DNA from: an uncultured Bacteroidales bacterium
Lineage (GTDB): Bacteria > Bacteroidota > Bacteroidia > Bacteroidales > F082
NCBI GenBank assembly: GCA_937896505.1
Contig: CALBNP010000098.1
Span: 1-40,764, forward strand
Reading direction: 5' to 3'
DNA: 40,764 bases
Below, piece by piece: positions 30,387 through 39,008 of this stretch (position 1 is its first letter; each line of letters starts with the position of its first letter). A program made the translations under genes and the position numbers. Below the pieces are notes generated by a model, which was not told where the DNA came from, made no database searches, and worked only from the letters and a program-made list of their open reading frames with translations.

Positions 30387-33158
30387 TTAGCCACACTTTG
30401 AGTAGCCGCAGTTGCGGCAGTGCTTGCAGCCGTCTTCGAAGACGAGCTTCTCGCCGCAATGTGGGCATTTTTCCTTTTCGTCGATGGTGCCGTCAGGAAT
30501 GTATTTCTTCAGGGCACGCACGATGCCGTTCTTCCAAGTGTTGATATTGTCTTCTTCGACATTGAGGTTTTGGACCAGTTCGACCACATACTGGATTGGC
30601 ATTCCGTGACGCAGGATGCCGGAAATCAGCTTGGCGTAGTTCCAATATTCCTTGTTGAACGAGCGCGACAGGCCTTGCATGATGACTTCGTAGCCGCCTT
30701 TGTCGGTGTAGCTGAAGTCGTAGCGCGACATTTCGCTTTCTTTCTTTTCCTTTATGATGGTGCCTTTCTCGACGTAAGGAGGCAGGTAGAAATCTTCGGC
30801 CTTACCCAAGAAGATCTCGTAAGGTTTCTCGTGCAGTTTGCCGACGAAGGCAATCCACTTTTCGTGGTTGTTCTGGAAGCGGACCACATCGCATTCCAGC
30901 TCTTTCGGGCGTGGTGGGGCAGTGGTTTCGTGTATGTCGTCGGGGCGTTTCCCGTCCTTGGCATTTTCTTTTTTCTCATTTTTCGACACCAGCACGCCGT
31001 CGCGTGAGCCGTCGCGGTAGATGGTCATGCCCTTGCAGCCGCTTTCCCAAGCAGTTTGGTAAATCTGGCTCACCAGCTTTTCGGTGGTTTCCTTCGGCAC
31101 GTTTACCGTGACGCTGATGGAGTGGTCAACCCATTTCTGCATGCTGCCTTGCATCTTCACCTTGCTCACCCAGTCGATGTCGTTGGAGGTGGCTTTATAA
31201 TAAGGTGACTTGGCGATGATTTCGTTCAGTTTCTCGTCGTCGTAGTTCATCACTTCCTCTACGTTGTAGCCGTTTACTTGTAGCCAGGTGAGGAACTTGT
31301 GATGGAACACGTTGTATTCTTCGAAGGCGTTGCCCACGCTGTCGGTGAAGGTGATTTTGACGTCCTTGTCGTTAGGATTCACCTTGCGGCGGCGTTTATA
31401 CACTACCATGAACACAGGCTCGATGCCCGAAGTGGTCTGTGTGCAGAGGCTGACCGAGCCGGTAGGTGCGATGGTGAGCATGGCGATGTTGCGGCGACCG
31501 ACGCGGCGCATCTTCTGGTAGAGGTCTTCGTCCAAGGCGCGCATGCGCTTGATGAACGGATTGTTCTCTTCGCGTTTGGCGTCGTAAACTTGGAAGGCAC
31601 CACGTTCTTCAGCCAGGTTGACTGACGAGCGGTAAGCGTTATAGGCCAAGAGTTTCTGGATTTCGGTCGAGAAGTTGATGGCTTCGTCGGAGGCATAGCG
31701 TTTGCCCAAGGCGGCCAGCATGTCGCCTTCGGCAGTGATGCCGATGCCGGTGCGTCGGCCTTGCAAGCACTTTTCCTTGATGTTCTTCCAAAGGTTCACC
31801 TCGATGCGTTTCACTTCGGCATCTTCAGGGTCGGCCTCGATTTTCTTCAGTATGGTATCGACTTTCTCGATTTCGAGATCGACGATGTCGTCCATCATGC
31901 GTTGGGCAATGCCCACGTGCTTTGAGAACAGCTGGTGGTTGAAGCGGGCTTCAGGGGTGAAGGGGTTGTCAACATAGCTGTAGAGGTTGATGGCCAAGAG
32001 GCGGCAGCTGTCGTAGGCGCAAAGCGGGATTTCGCCGCATGGGTTGGTGCTCAAGGTCTTGAAGCCAAGGTCGGCATAGCAGTCGGGAATGGACTCGCGG
32101 GTGATGGTGTCCCAGAAGAGGACGCCAGGCTCGGCCGATTTCCATGCGTTGTGGATAATCTTGTTCCACAAGTCGCGAGCGTTGATTTCCTTGGTATATT
32201 TCGGAGTGGGTGAATCGATAGGATATTGCTGAATGAAGGGCTTGTTTTCTCTCACGCACTGCATGAACTCGTCGGTGATGCGCACCGACACGTTGGCGTT
32301 GGTGATTTTGCCTTCGGCCATCTTGGCGTCGATGAAGGCTTCCGAGTCGGGGTGCTTGATGCTGATGCTCATCATCAAGGCGCCGCGGCGACCGTCTTGC
32401 GCCACTTCCTTGGTGGAGTTGGAGAAGCGTTCCATGAAAGGCACGACGCCAGTCGAGGTGAGGGCGCAGTTCTTCACGGGACTGCCGGTGGGGCGGATGT
32501 GCGACAGGTCGTGACCCACGCCACCACGGCGTTTCATCAGCTGAACCTGCTCTTGGTCGGTCTTCATGATGCCGCCGTAGGAGTCGGAGCAGCCTTTGTT
32601 GCCGATGACGAAGCAATTGGAGAGAGAGGAGATCTGGAAGTCGTTGCCGATGCCGGCCATCGGGCTGCCTTGCGGCACGATGTAACGGAAATCTTTCAGC
32701 ACTTGGTAGATTTCGTCTTCCGACAACGGGTTAGGATACTTCTTCTCGATGCGGGCAATCTCACGCGCGATACGATGGTGCATCTCGTCGGGAGTCAGCT
32801 CGTAGATGTTGCCATCGCTGTCTTTCAGGGCATATTTGTTGGCCCACACGTCGCCTGCCAGCGAGTCGCCATGGAAATACTCCTTGGCGGCGGCCTTCAC
32901 CTCGTCAATGGGATATTTCTGGTAGGTTTTTGGAGCTTCAGTGGAAGCCGATTCAATGGTTTTCTTCCCTTCTATTTCTTCCTTTTCGATGAGCTGGACA
33001 TCCTCTTGATGCTCGAGTTTTTCGGCATCGAAAGAAGTGTTTTTGCGCGACTCCAAAAGCATGTCGTGCTCCGACACGGTCTCCTTGGTCTGACCGGCCT
33101 CTTGAATGCCGCTAAAAAGATCTTCCTCAAACGATTGTTGAGATTGCTTCGTTTTCAT
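30387..33158 (-). CDS. nrdJ: Adenosylcobalamin-dependent (class II) ribonucleotide reductase
   Basis: A 923-residue enzyme reducing ribonucleotides for DNA synthesis with a B12-generated radical, so oxygen-independent. The core has SNCFVIG (C182), RRGGVGHDLSHIRPTGSPV, the active-site loop N372-P-C374-G-E376, DSC385RLLAINL, and later GITAEGDMLAALGKRYA and TIAPTGSVSL. The C-terminus is a cysteine-rich zinc-ribbon-like tail (CPHCGEKL ... CKHCRNCGYSKC) that should also carry the swinging reductant cysteines. The first ~80 residues are a charged, low-complexity extension before the conserved start (KTYQKYP). No cobalamin riboswitch is visible in the leader. It is a single gene. Confidence 0.93.
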   Translation of the reverse strand: MKTKQSQQSFEEDLFSGIQEAGQTKETVSEHDMLLESRKNTSFDAEKLEHQEDVQLIEKEEIEGKKTIESASTEAPKTYQKYPIDEVKAAAKEYFHGDSLAGDVWANKYALKDSDGNIYELTPDEMHHRIAREIARIEKKYPNPLSEDEIYQVLKDFRYIVPQGSPMAGIGNDFQISSLSNCFVIGNKGCSDSYGGIMKTDQEQVQLMKRRGGVGHDLSHIRPTGSPVKNCALTSTGVVPFMERFSNSTKEVAQDGRRGALMMSISIKHPDSEAFIDAKMAEGKITNANVSVRITDEFMQCVRENKPFIQQYPIDSPTPKYTKEINARDLWNKIIHNAWKSAEPGVLFWDTITRESIPDCYADLGFKTLSTNPCGEIPLCAYDSCRLLAINLYSYVDNPFTPEARFNHQLFSKHVGIAQRMMDDIVDLEIEKVDTILKKIEADPEDAEVKRIEVNLWKNIKEKCLQGRRTGIGITAEGDMLAALGKRYASDEAINFSTEIQKLLAYNAYRSSVNLAEERGAFQVYDAKREENNPFIKRMRALDEDLYQKMRRVGRRNIAMLTIAPTGSVSLCTQTTSGIEPVFMVVYKRRRKVNPNDKDVKITFTDSVGNAFEEYNVFHHKFLTWLQVNGYNVEEVMNYDDEKLNEIIAKSPYYKATSNDIDWVSKVKMQGSMQKWVDHSISVTVNVPKETTEKLVSQIYQTAWESGCKGMTIYRDGSRDGVLVSKNEKKENAKDGKRPDDIHETTAPPRPKELECDVVRFQNNHEKWIAFVGKLHEKPYEIFLGKAEDFYLPPYVEKGTIIKEKKESEMSRYDFSYTDKGGYEVIMQGLSRSFNKEYWNYAKLISGILRHGMPIQYVVELVQNLNVEEDNINTWKNGIVRALKKYIPDGTIDEKEKCPHCGEKLVFEDGCKHCRNCGYSKCG

Positions 33159-33222
33159 TGTGCTGATATTTAGTGTTTTAGATTAAAACCCAATAGGTTT
33201 TTTCTCTTCTCCATTTGAACTG

Positions 33223-33230
33223 CGAAATTA
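33223..33230 (-). promoter_or_regulatory. Candidate -7 element of nrdJ
   Basis: Minus-strand TAATTTCG, one mismatch to TAnnTTTG, about 65 nt before the ATG. The leader includes a small hairpin, AAAACC-TATT-GGGTTTT. Confidence 0.35.
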
Positions 33231-33273
33231 GAAAAGAAGCGGGTATCAAGGTATAGAAAAAACGATTTTAACT

Positions 33274-33310
33274 AAAAAACTTATCAACACAATTTGTTGA
33301 TAAGTTTTTT
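33274..33310. terminator. Strong bidirectional terminator after the ROK gene
   Basis: AAAAAACTTATCAACA (33274-33289) pairs perfectly with TGTTGATAAGTTTTTT (33295-33310), loop CAATT. T-runs occur on both strands. It ends the minus-strand FKBP-GtrA-exosortase-ROK operon. Confidence 0.85.
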
Positions 33311-33349
33311 GTTTTTGAATGTCAGAATGATAGGTGTCGTGGAGTGAAA

Positions 33350-34450
33350 TTATCTCAGTCCGAGTTGATGAATGGCATAGGCATATGCACCGATGGCCAC
33401 CGCCGACGAGGTGCCGAGTTTGGTGACGGCGACGCCGATATTCTTGTGAGGGTCGTACCACACTTCTTGGTCGCTGAAGGGCACTTTTATCATTTTTCCC
33501 TTGGCTTCGGTGAACTTGATCATTGCGTCAGGTTCCATTAGGTTGAAGGCGTTGATTTCCATGCGCGACAGTTCGTTGCCATTGAAATCGGTGAATGGTT
33601 CGTTCATCTTTTCGATGAGTTTCGGCATGAACATGGGCCAGGCTCCCGACAATCCGCCACCGATGACGACGAGTCCGTCGATCAGTGTGATGGCGTTGGC
33701 AAGCACGTCGGCCAAGGCGACAGCCATTTCGTCCCAAGCCTTGATGGCGGCTTCCTTGTCGCCTTCGATGTCGCCTTTGGCAATCTTATAGATGTCGAAG
33801 GGTTCGGGTGCCGCATCGAAGATGATGCCGGCTTCGCGTGCATACACACGGCGCACGGCACGGATGCTGAGGCTGTCTTCGGCACTGGTGTTCGAATAGA
33901 GTGGGTTGCGCATACGGTTGATTTCGCCGCCTGCCGAGTTGTCGCCACGAAGCAACACCTTATCTATAACTATGCCGGCACCGAAGCCGGTGCCCAAGGT
34001 GACGCCGAGAAGGTTCTTATAGCGTTTCGGGTTGCCTTGCTGCTCGAGCAGCGCATTCACTTCGGGCAGCAAGCCGCCGAGGGCTTCGCCGTAGGCAAAC
34101 AGGTCGCCGTCGTTATTGATAAATACCGGTACATTGAATTCGTTTTCAAGCATTTGCTTTAATGCCACACCACCGCGGAATGTAGGCAAGTTGGCCAAAT
34201 CGCCGATGATGCCATTGGGATAGTCGGCAGGTCCGGGGAAGCAGAAGCTGATGGCTGTTGCCTTCGAACCGCATTTTTCTTCGCATTGATGGAAACCATC
34301 GATGATTTTCTTTAGCACTTCCTCCAAGGTTGGAGCAGCTGACGGAATGGTGAATGACTCGATGATTTCGTGAGCGTTGTGCATGACTGAGAACTTGAAC
34401 CCCGTGCCGCCGGCATCGAGGATGAAGATGATTGCATTTGGATATTCCAT
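33350..34450 (-). CDS. ROK-family sugar kinase-like protein
   Basis: A 366-residue protein of the ASKHA/ROK fold. The ATP-binding motif is DAGGTGFKF (12-20), followed by FPGPADYPNGIIGDLANLP, the catalytic-loop INND (111-114, Asp114 as base) and LGVTLGTGFGAGIV. The ROK zinc motif (CxCGxxGCxE) is replaced by GGEINRMRNPLYSNTSAEDSLS, so it is a zinc-less member; the substrate cannot be told. It is about 50 residues longer than standard glucokinases. It is the last gene of the operon, 24 nt after the exosortase gene. Confidence 0.85.
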   Translation of the reverse strand: MEYPNAIIFILDAGGTGFKFSVMHNAHEIIESFTIPSAAPTLEEVLKKIIDGFHQCEEKCGSKATAISFCFPGPADYPNGIIGDLANLPTFRGGVALKQMLENEFNVPVFINNDGDLFAYGEALGGLLPEVNALLEQQGNPKRYKNLLGVTLGTGFGAGIVIDKVLLRGDNSAGGEINRMRNPLYSNTSAEDSLSIRAVRRVYAREAGIIFDAAPEPFDIYKIAKGDIEGDKEAAIKAWDEMAVALADVLANAITLIDGLVVIGGGLSGAWPMFMPKLIEKMNEPFTDFNGNELSRMEINAFNLMEPDAMIKFTEAKGKMIKVPFSDQEVWYDPHKNIGVAVTKLGTSSAVAIGAYAYAIHQLGLR

Positions 34451-34467
34451 GGTAGTTGAGTTTGAGA

Positions 34468-34499
34468 TTGTTGACTATGTGGTTTGTTGACTATGTGGT
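34468..34499. repeat. Perfect 16-bp tandem duplication at the exosortase 3' end
   Basis: TTGTTGACTATGTGGT occurs twice back to back (34468-34483 and 34484-34499). It supplies the last codons and the stop of the exosortase gene (end ...HSQQTT). Confidence 0.9.
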
Positions 34500-35077
34500 T
34501 CTTTTGTTTTATTTTTGAAGCATTCCACCCAGATCACCCACATGAGGAAGATGACGAGGTAGAAGAACACCTTAAATATATAGTCGTGTGCGAGGTGGAA
34601 ACTGTTGGGCCAGGGTATCTGCATCATGAGGACACCGCAGATGCGTAACACATTGGTCCATTCCACGATGACCAATCCGGCGGGTATGTACCAAAGCTTG
34701 TGTTTCCAAGGTCCGGGGAAGAGCAGCATGAGGAAAAGCCAGTGGAGCCATTGCTTGAGGCTGGCACATTCGGGTGCAATGATGACGCGTGCCCAGCCGC
34801 CTTCGTTGTTTGGCGTAGCGATGAGTCGGATGTCGCTCATGGTGGTTAGGTCGAGGTGGAAAACGTTTTCCAACAACCAACACGACTGGTTGTAGGCCAT
34901 ATCGACAGCCCAAAGCATCAGCTTGTCGATGGTTCCCTTGATAGGCCAATAACCCAAGGCCTGCCAACCTAAATATAGGAAATGGAAGCTGAGAATCAGC
35001 ACGATAAAAAGCCCAACGTCAACCACACTCTGGTTCTTGGGGTCGTTGCAATAGGCTTTTATTTCTTCGATTGACAT
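34475..35077 (-). CDS. Exosortase/archaeosortase-family transpeptidase
   Basis: A 200-residue polytopic membrane protein with the three conserved exosortase residues in context: Cys104 (IAPECASLKQW), Arg145 (TNVLRICGV) and His164 (HLAHDYIFK). Several membrane helices surround them. Exosortases cleave C-terminal PEP-CTERM-like tripartite signals and attach or modify the cargo. No protein with such a signal is visible in this window. The start at 35077 (MSIEEIKAY) is chosen because the longer frame would run into gtrA. It lies 17 nt after the GtrA gene and 24 nt before the ROK gene. Confidence 0.85.
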   Translation of the reverse strand: MSIEEIKAYCNDPKNQSVVDVGLFIVLILSFHFLYLGWQALGYWPIKGTIDKLMLWAVDMAYNQSCWLLENVFHLDLTTMSDIRLIATPNNEGGWARVIIAPECASLKQWLHWLFLMLLFPGPWKHKLWYIPAGLVIVEWTNVLRICGVLMMQIPWPNSFHLAHDYIFKVFFYLVIFLMWVIWVECFKNKTKEPHSQQTT

Positions 35078-35094
35078 TGTATGTGGTTTTGAGA

Positions 35095-35499
35095 TTATGA
35101 ATCCTTTTTCCGGAAGGTGATGAAGTTGTCGAGAAGGAACAGAATCAAGGCGACGGTCAAGACCGAACATCCCTTAGCCAGCAAGGCGTTGAATCCCAAA
35201 CTTTCGATTAATAGGTTCAAGGTCAATGAACTGACGCCTAATCCTAACAGCTGTACAAGATAGAAGACCAAAAACCGGATCAGGATGCGATTTTCAACTT
35301 TGTAATTGATGTTCTTGTTGAGTAGGAAACTGCACAGGATGCCAGCATGGAAGCTGATGGCATTGGCCACCTGATAGGGAAGGAAATTCTTGAGAATCCA
35401 GAAAATGCAGAAATCCACACCTGTGCTGATGGTGCCGAAAACTGCATACAAGATGAAGTTCCTGTGCTTCTGATATAAGTCTTTGATTTTCTGATTCAT
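35095..35499 (-). CDS. GtrA-family membrane protein
   Basis: A 134-residue protein with four membrane helices and the GtrA pattern FILYAVFGTISTGVDFCIFWILKNFLPYQVANAISFHAGILCSFLLNKNINYKV, ending LDNFITFRKKDS. GtrA proteins are thought to move lipid-linked sugars across the membrane or assist glycosyltransferases. The start at 35499 (MNQKIKDLY) lies 4 nt after the FKBP gene stop. Its place beside an exosortase suggests a surface-glycan or cargo-modification theme. Confidence 0.88.
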   Translation of the reverse strand: MNQKIKDLYQKHRNFILYAVFGTISTGVDFCIFWILKNFLPYQVANAISFHAGILCSFLLNKNINYKVENRILIRFLVFYLVQLLGLGVSSLTLNLLIESLGFNALLAKGCSVLTVALILFLLDNFITFRKKDS

Positions 35500-35503
35500 G
35501 GGA

Positions 35504-35923
35504 TTAATTATGGCATGAGTCGCATCCTTCGTCTTCGCACGAATGGCCATGTTCGTGATGATGGCAGTGGTGGCAATGGTGGTTTTCGGCCATGCGGCGT
35601 TCTACCTCTTGGTTCATCTCTTCGATGGAAGGGTCGCGCACCTCGAGCACTTTCCCTTTCACGAAGAGGCTGTGTCCGGCCAGCGGATGGCGGTTGTGCT
35701 CCGAAGGATAGCCAAAGGCATTCTCCGGCTTGATGGTGAATTCGAAATCCTCGTTGGCCGACAGACCTCTGAGTCCGTCGGTGAAGCTCTTCATAACGCG
35801 GCCCACGCCAAACATCATGACGCGAGGCTGTCCGTAGGTCGCTTCTTCCAAAATCTCGCCGTTGGCGTCGTCGGCCTGGATGGTATAAACCAATTTCGCC
35901 ACTTTTAAATCTTCTATAATCAT
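35504..35923 (-). CDS. SlyD-like FKBP peptidyl-prolyl isomerase lacking the IF domain
   Basis: A 139-residue cytoplasmic protein. It opens as SlyD does (VAKLVYTIQADDANGEILEEATYGQPRVMMFGVGRVMKSFTDGLRGL). It reaches FTIKPENAFGYPSEH (63-76) and then passes directly to NRHPLAGHSLFVKGKVLEVRDPSIEEM (77-103), which is the segment after the insert-in-flap domain in SlyD. The chaperone IF domain (about 60 residues in E. coli SlyD) is therefore missing. A histidine/cysteine-rich metal-binding tail (115-139, HHCHHC ... CDSCHN) is kept. It heads a four-gene operon, with TATCTTTG at 35946-35953 upstream. Confidence 0.88.
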   Translation of the reverse strand: MIIEDLKVAKLVYTIQADDANGEILEEATYGQPRVMMFGVGRVMKSFTDGLRGLSANEDFEFTIKPENAFGYPSEHNRHPLAGHSLFVKGKVLEVRDPSIEEMNQEVERRMAENHHCHHCHHHEHGHSCEDEGCDSCHN

Positions 35924-35945
35924 TAATTAATATGGTTTGAGGCTG

Positions 35946-35953
35946 CAAAGATA
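35946..35953 (-). promoter_or_regulatory. -7 promoter element of the FKBP-GtrA-exosortase-ROK operon
   Basis: Minus-strand TATCTTTG, an exact match, 22 nt before the ATG at 35923. Confidence 0.6.
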
Positions 35954-36018
35954 CGCAAATCCCTATCATGATGATATTTGGAAAGGAATATAAAGTGGTC
36001 GTTTTGAATTAATTTCCC

Positions 36019-36076
36019 TATTTTTGCCGAAAATTTAGCGGATATGGGTTTTGTAACGAAATTTTTTCTACTTTTG
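36019..36076 (+). promoter_or_regulatory. Two tandem -7 elements upstream of rpmB
   Basis: TATTTTTG (36019-36026) and TACTTTTG (36069-36076) are both exact TAnnTTTG matches, 50 bp apart. They give leaders of roughly 90 and 40 nt before the rpmB ATG at 36122. Confidence 0.6.
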
Positions 36077-36121
36077 CAGCCCGTTAGAAAAGACAATTGT
36101 TAAATATAAAGGAATAGAGTC

Positions 36122-36364
36122 ATGTCAAAAGTTTGTCAAATCACAGGTAAAAAGACTGTTACCGGTAACAACGTTTCTCACTCAAACAAGAGAACCAAGA
36201 GAACCTTTGAACCTAATCTGAAAATCAAGAAGTTCTATGTTCCGGAATGGGATGAATGGATTGTCCTGAAAGTTACAGCCGCTGGTCTCCGCACCATCGA
36301 CAAGAAGGGTATCTATGCTGCCCTTATGAATGCTTCGGAAAAGGGAAACCTCAGCCGTTGGTAA
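36122..36364 (+). CDS. rpmB: 50S ribosomal protein L28
   Basis: An 80-residue basic ribosomal protein with the standard start MSKVCQITGKKTVTGNNVSHSNKRTKRTFEPNL and the later WIVLKVTAAGLRTIDKKGI. It is followed at once by a terminator, so it is a single-gene unit. The rpmG and DUF4295 genes that often follow rpmB in Bacteroidota are absent here. Confidence 0.97.
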   Translation: MSKVCQITGKKTVTGNNVSHSNKRTKRTFEPNLKIKKFYVPEWDEWIVLKVTAAGLRTIDKKGIYAALMNASEKGNLSRW

Positions 36365-36389
36365 TTCCGCGAATGTGAGCGAAAAATAT

Positions 36390-36420
36390 AGCTGCTGTGC
36401 GTTGCGCAGCGGCTTTTTTT
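36390..36420 (+). terminator. Terminator of rpmB
   Basis: AGCTGCTGTGCG, short loop, CGCAGCGGCT followed by seven Ts. Some pairs are G-U. Confidence 0.8.
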
Positions 36421-36476
36421 GTTTTGGCTTCACTGTTTGCTAGACAATAATTCGATATTAATCTTGTTATAGTTCC

Positions 36477-38996
36477 ATGCGTGCAAAATTCATCTTATTG
36501 TTGCTTCTCGTCTCTGTGGTGGCTTTTGGCCAACAGGGCAATTCGGCATTGATTTACGGCAAGGTGCTCGACGAACAGAACCATCCCATCGAATTGGCCA
36601 ATGTAGTTGTCCCTGACTTTTCGTTTGGCGCAACCACCAATTCAAAGGGTTACTACGAGATTTCGGTTCCCGCCGACACTACCTTGAAGGTATATTGCTC
36701 TTTTGTGGGCTATGCCCAAAAGCAGGTTTCGGTGAAGCTCCGTCGTGGCGAGAAACGCAAGTTGGACATGGTGCTGGTTTCAACTTCCACCAACCTGCCC
36801 GATGCCGTCATCAGCGACCGCGCGGTGGATGCCTCAAGCCTGACGCGCCTTGATGCCAAGAAGGCGACCTTGCTCCCTTCGATGGGCGGCGGCATCGAGA
36901 ACCTGGTGAAGACTTTGCCGGGCGTGGTTTCCAATAACGAGATGAGCTCGCAGTACAGAGTGCGTGGCGGCAATTTCGACGAAAACCTTATCTATGTCAA
37001 TGGAATAGAGATTTACCGTCCGTTCCTGGTCGGTTCAGGACAACAGGAAGGTCTGAGTTTCGTTAACTCGAACTTGGTGTCGAACATCGAGTTTTCGGCG
37101 GGCGGCTTCGCTGCCGAATATGGCGACAAGATGTCGTCGGTGCTCGATGTCACCTACAAACGTCCGCGCGAAATGGCTGGCTCGTTGGCTTTGAGCCTTT
37201 TGGGTGCCGATGCGCATGTCGAAGGCATTTCGAAAAACGAAAAGTTCAGCTATCTGGTGGGCGCACGTTACAAGAATACGGCTCTGGCCTTGAGCCTGAT
37301 GAACACAAAAGGCTATTACAGACCCAACTTTGCTGACGGTCAGGCACTCTTCAACTATAATCTCAATGAGAAATGGGAAATGTCGCTGCTGGGTTATTTC
37401 TCGAAAAACAACTATGCCCTCGTTCCGCAGTCGGCGACCACCGATTTTGGTACCATCAACGAGGCCTTCCGCCTGCATATCTTTTTCGAAGGTCGCGAAG
37501 TGGATGACTTCACCAATGGGATGGGTGCTTTCACCCTTACCTACAAGCCTTCGCATAACTTGAATCTGAAATGGATTGCCTCGGCCTATTCGACTTACGA
37601 AACCGAGACTTTCGATATCTGCGGACAGTATTTCCTTGGCCAGCGCGAATCGTCGTTGGGCAGCGAAACGTCAGGTCAGTTGATTGATAATCATGATGTT
37701 GGCACGCACTTGAAACATGCCCGCAATTCGTTTTACGCTCAGGTTTATAATATTGACCACAAAGGCACCTACGAGTTTGGCTCGTGTCTGCTGAAATGGG
37801 GCTTGCGCTACCAACATCAGAATGTGGATGACGTGGTTGACGAGTGGCAAGTGATTGACTCGGCTGGCTACAACCTGCCCAACCCGCCTGACATCATCGG
37901 CGTCTATCCGGATGTATTGCCCGACATCACTTTGAACAGTTGCAGCAAGGCCAACAATATATTGTCAATCAATAACGTGGATGGCTTTATCCAGAATTCG
38001 TGGACGATACCCTGCAAGAACGAAGGTGAAATTGTGGTGACTGGCGGCTTGCGTGCCAATTATTGGGGCTACAACCATAAGGTTTATGTGAGTCCGCGTG
38101 CAGGCATTGCCTATAATCCGAAATATGAAGGCCGTGAAGTGGTGTATCGTCTTTCGGGCGGCGTCTATAACCAGACGCCTTTCTATCGCGAGATTCGCAA
38201 CATGGATGGCAGCCTCTATAAGGATGCCAAGGCGCAGCAGTCATATCAAGTGGTTTTAGGCAACGACTTCAAGTTCCGTGCTTGGAACCGTCCATTCATT
38301 CTCACATCAGAGGCTTATTTCAAGTATTTCACCCATGTGGTTCCTTACGATATCGACGATGTGCGCATCCGCTATTATGCCGACCAATCGGCACGCGCCT
38401 ACGCCACGGGCCTCGATTTCAAGGTGAACGGCGAGTTTGTGAAGGGCATCGACAGTTGGGCGAGCCTTTCCATCATGCGTACCGAAGAAGACATCCGTGG
38501 CGACTATTATCTTGTGAATGACAAGGGAAATGTGCTGCCGTTCTATAATCACAATGACGCCGATGTAGCCGACACGGTTGCTGGTGGTTGGCATGTGCGC
38601 CCGTCTAACCAATTAGTCAGTTTCTCGCTGTTTTTCCAAGACTACATTCCGTTTGCACCAACATGGCTTGTCAATATGACCTTGTCGTTTGGCACGGGCA
38701 TGCCTGTCAACAGAAAAGACCAGCCTTGGTATTATCCTTACAGGAATTTCACTCCCTACCGTCGTGTGGATATCGGCTTCACCAAACAACTCATCAACGA
38801 AGGCAGCAGCTTCAGAAAGGGCAATCCGCTCAATTATGTCAGGAACATGTATTTGAGCCTCGAAGTGTTCAACTTGCTTGACATCCCGAACACGATTTCC
38901 TATACTTGGGTGAAGAATGTCGATAACATTTCGTATTCGGTGCCGAGTTATCTGACGCCACGTTACCTGAACCTGAAATTGGTGATGGAGTTCTGA
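36477..38996 (+). CDS. TonB-dependent outer-membrane receptor
   Basis: An 839-residue outer-membrane protein. It has a signal peptide (1-19, ending VVAFGQQ), a carboxypeptidase-regulatory-like domain (about 25-110, IYGKVLDEQNHPIELANVVV, SKGYYEISVPADTTLKVYCSFVGY) and a plug domain (about 125-225, GGIENLVKTLPGVVSNNEMSSQYRVRGGNFDENLIYVNGIEIYRP). A long beta barrel follows, ending LKLVMEF with the terminal Phe typical of such barrels. There is no SusD partner beside it, so it is probably not a classical glycan-uptake pair; the substrate is unknown. It follows rpmB but is separated by a terminator. Confidence 0.92.
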   Translation: MRAKFILLLLLVSVVAFGQQGNSALIYGKVLDEQNHPIELANVVVPDFSFGATTNSKGYYEISVPADTTLKVYCSFVGYAQKQVSVKLRRGEKRKLDMVLVSTSTNLPDAVISDRAVDASSLTRLDAKKATLLPSMGGGIENLVKTLPGVVSNNEMSSQYRVRGGNFDENLIYVNGIEIYRPFLVGSGQQEGLSFVNSNLVSNIEFSAGGFAAEYGDKMSSVLDVTYKRPREMAGSLALSLLGADAHVEGISKNEKFSYLVGARYKNTALALSLMNTKGYYRPNFADGQALFNYNLNEKWEMSLLGYFSKNNYALVPQSATTDFGTINEAFRLHIFFEGREVDDFTNGMGAFTLTYKPSHNLNLKWIASAYSTYETETFDICGQYFLGQRESSLGSETSGQLIDNHDVGTHLKHARNSFYAQVYNIDHKGTYEFGSCLLKWGLRYQHQNVDDVVDEWQVIDSAGYNLPNPPDIIGVYPDVLPDITLNSCSKANNILSINNVDGFIQNSWTIPCKNEGEIVVTGGLRANYWGYNHKVYVSPRAGIAYNPKYEGREVVYRLSGGVYNQTPFYREIRNMDGSLYKDAKAQQSYQVVLGNDFKFRAWNRPFILTSEAYFKYFTHVVPYDIDDVRIRYYADQSARAYATGLDFKVNGEFVKGIDSWASLSIMRTEEDIRGDYYLVNDKGNVLPFYNHNDADVADTVAGGWHVRPSNQLVSFSLFFQDYIPFAPTWLVNMTLSFGTGMPVNRKDQPWYYPYRNFTPYRRVDIGFTKQLINEGSSFRKGNPLNYVRNMYLSLEVFNLLDIPNTISYTWVKNVDNISYSVPSYLTPRYLNLKLVMEF

Positions 38997-39008
38997 TTAA
39001 GTTTTCAC

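Noticed and set aside
32226..33173. Plus-strand 315-codon frame
   Set aside because: It is antisense to nrdJ, which has all class II reductase motifs.
33159..33250. Cobalamin riboswitch upstream of the B12-dependent reductase
   Set aside because: The leader is only about 65 nt with one small hairpin; no B12-box-like segment is seen.
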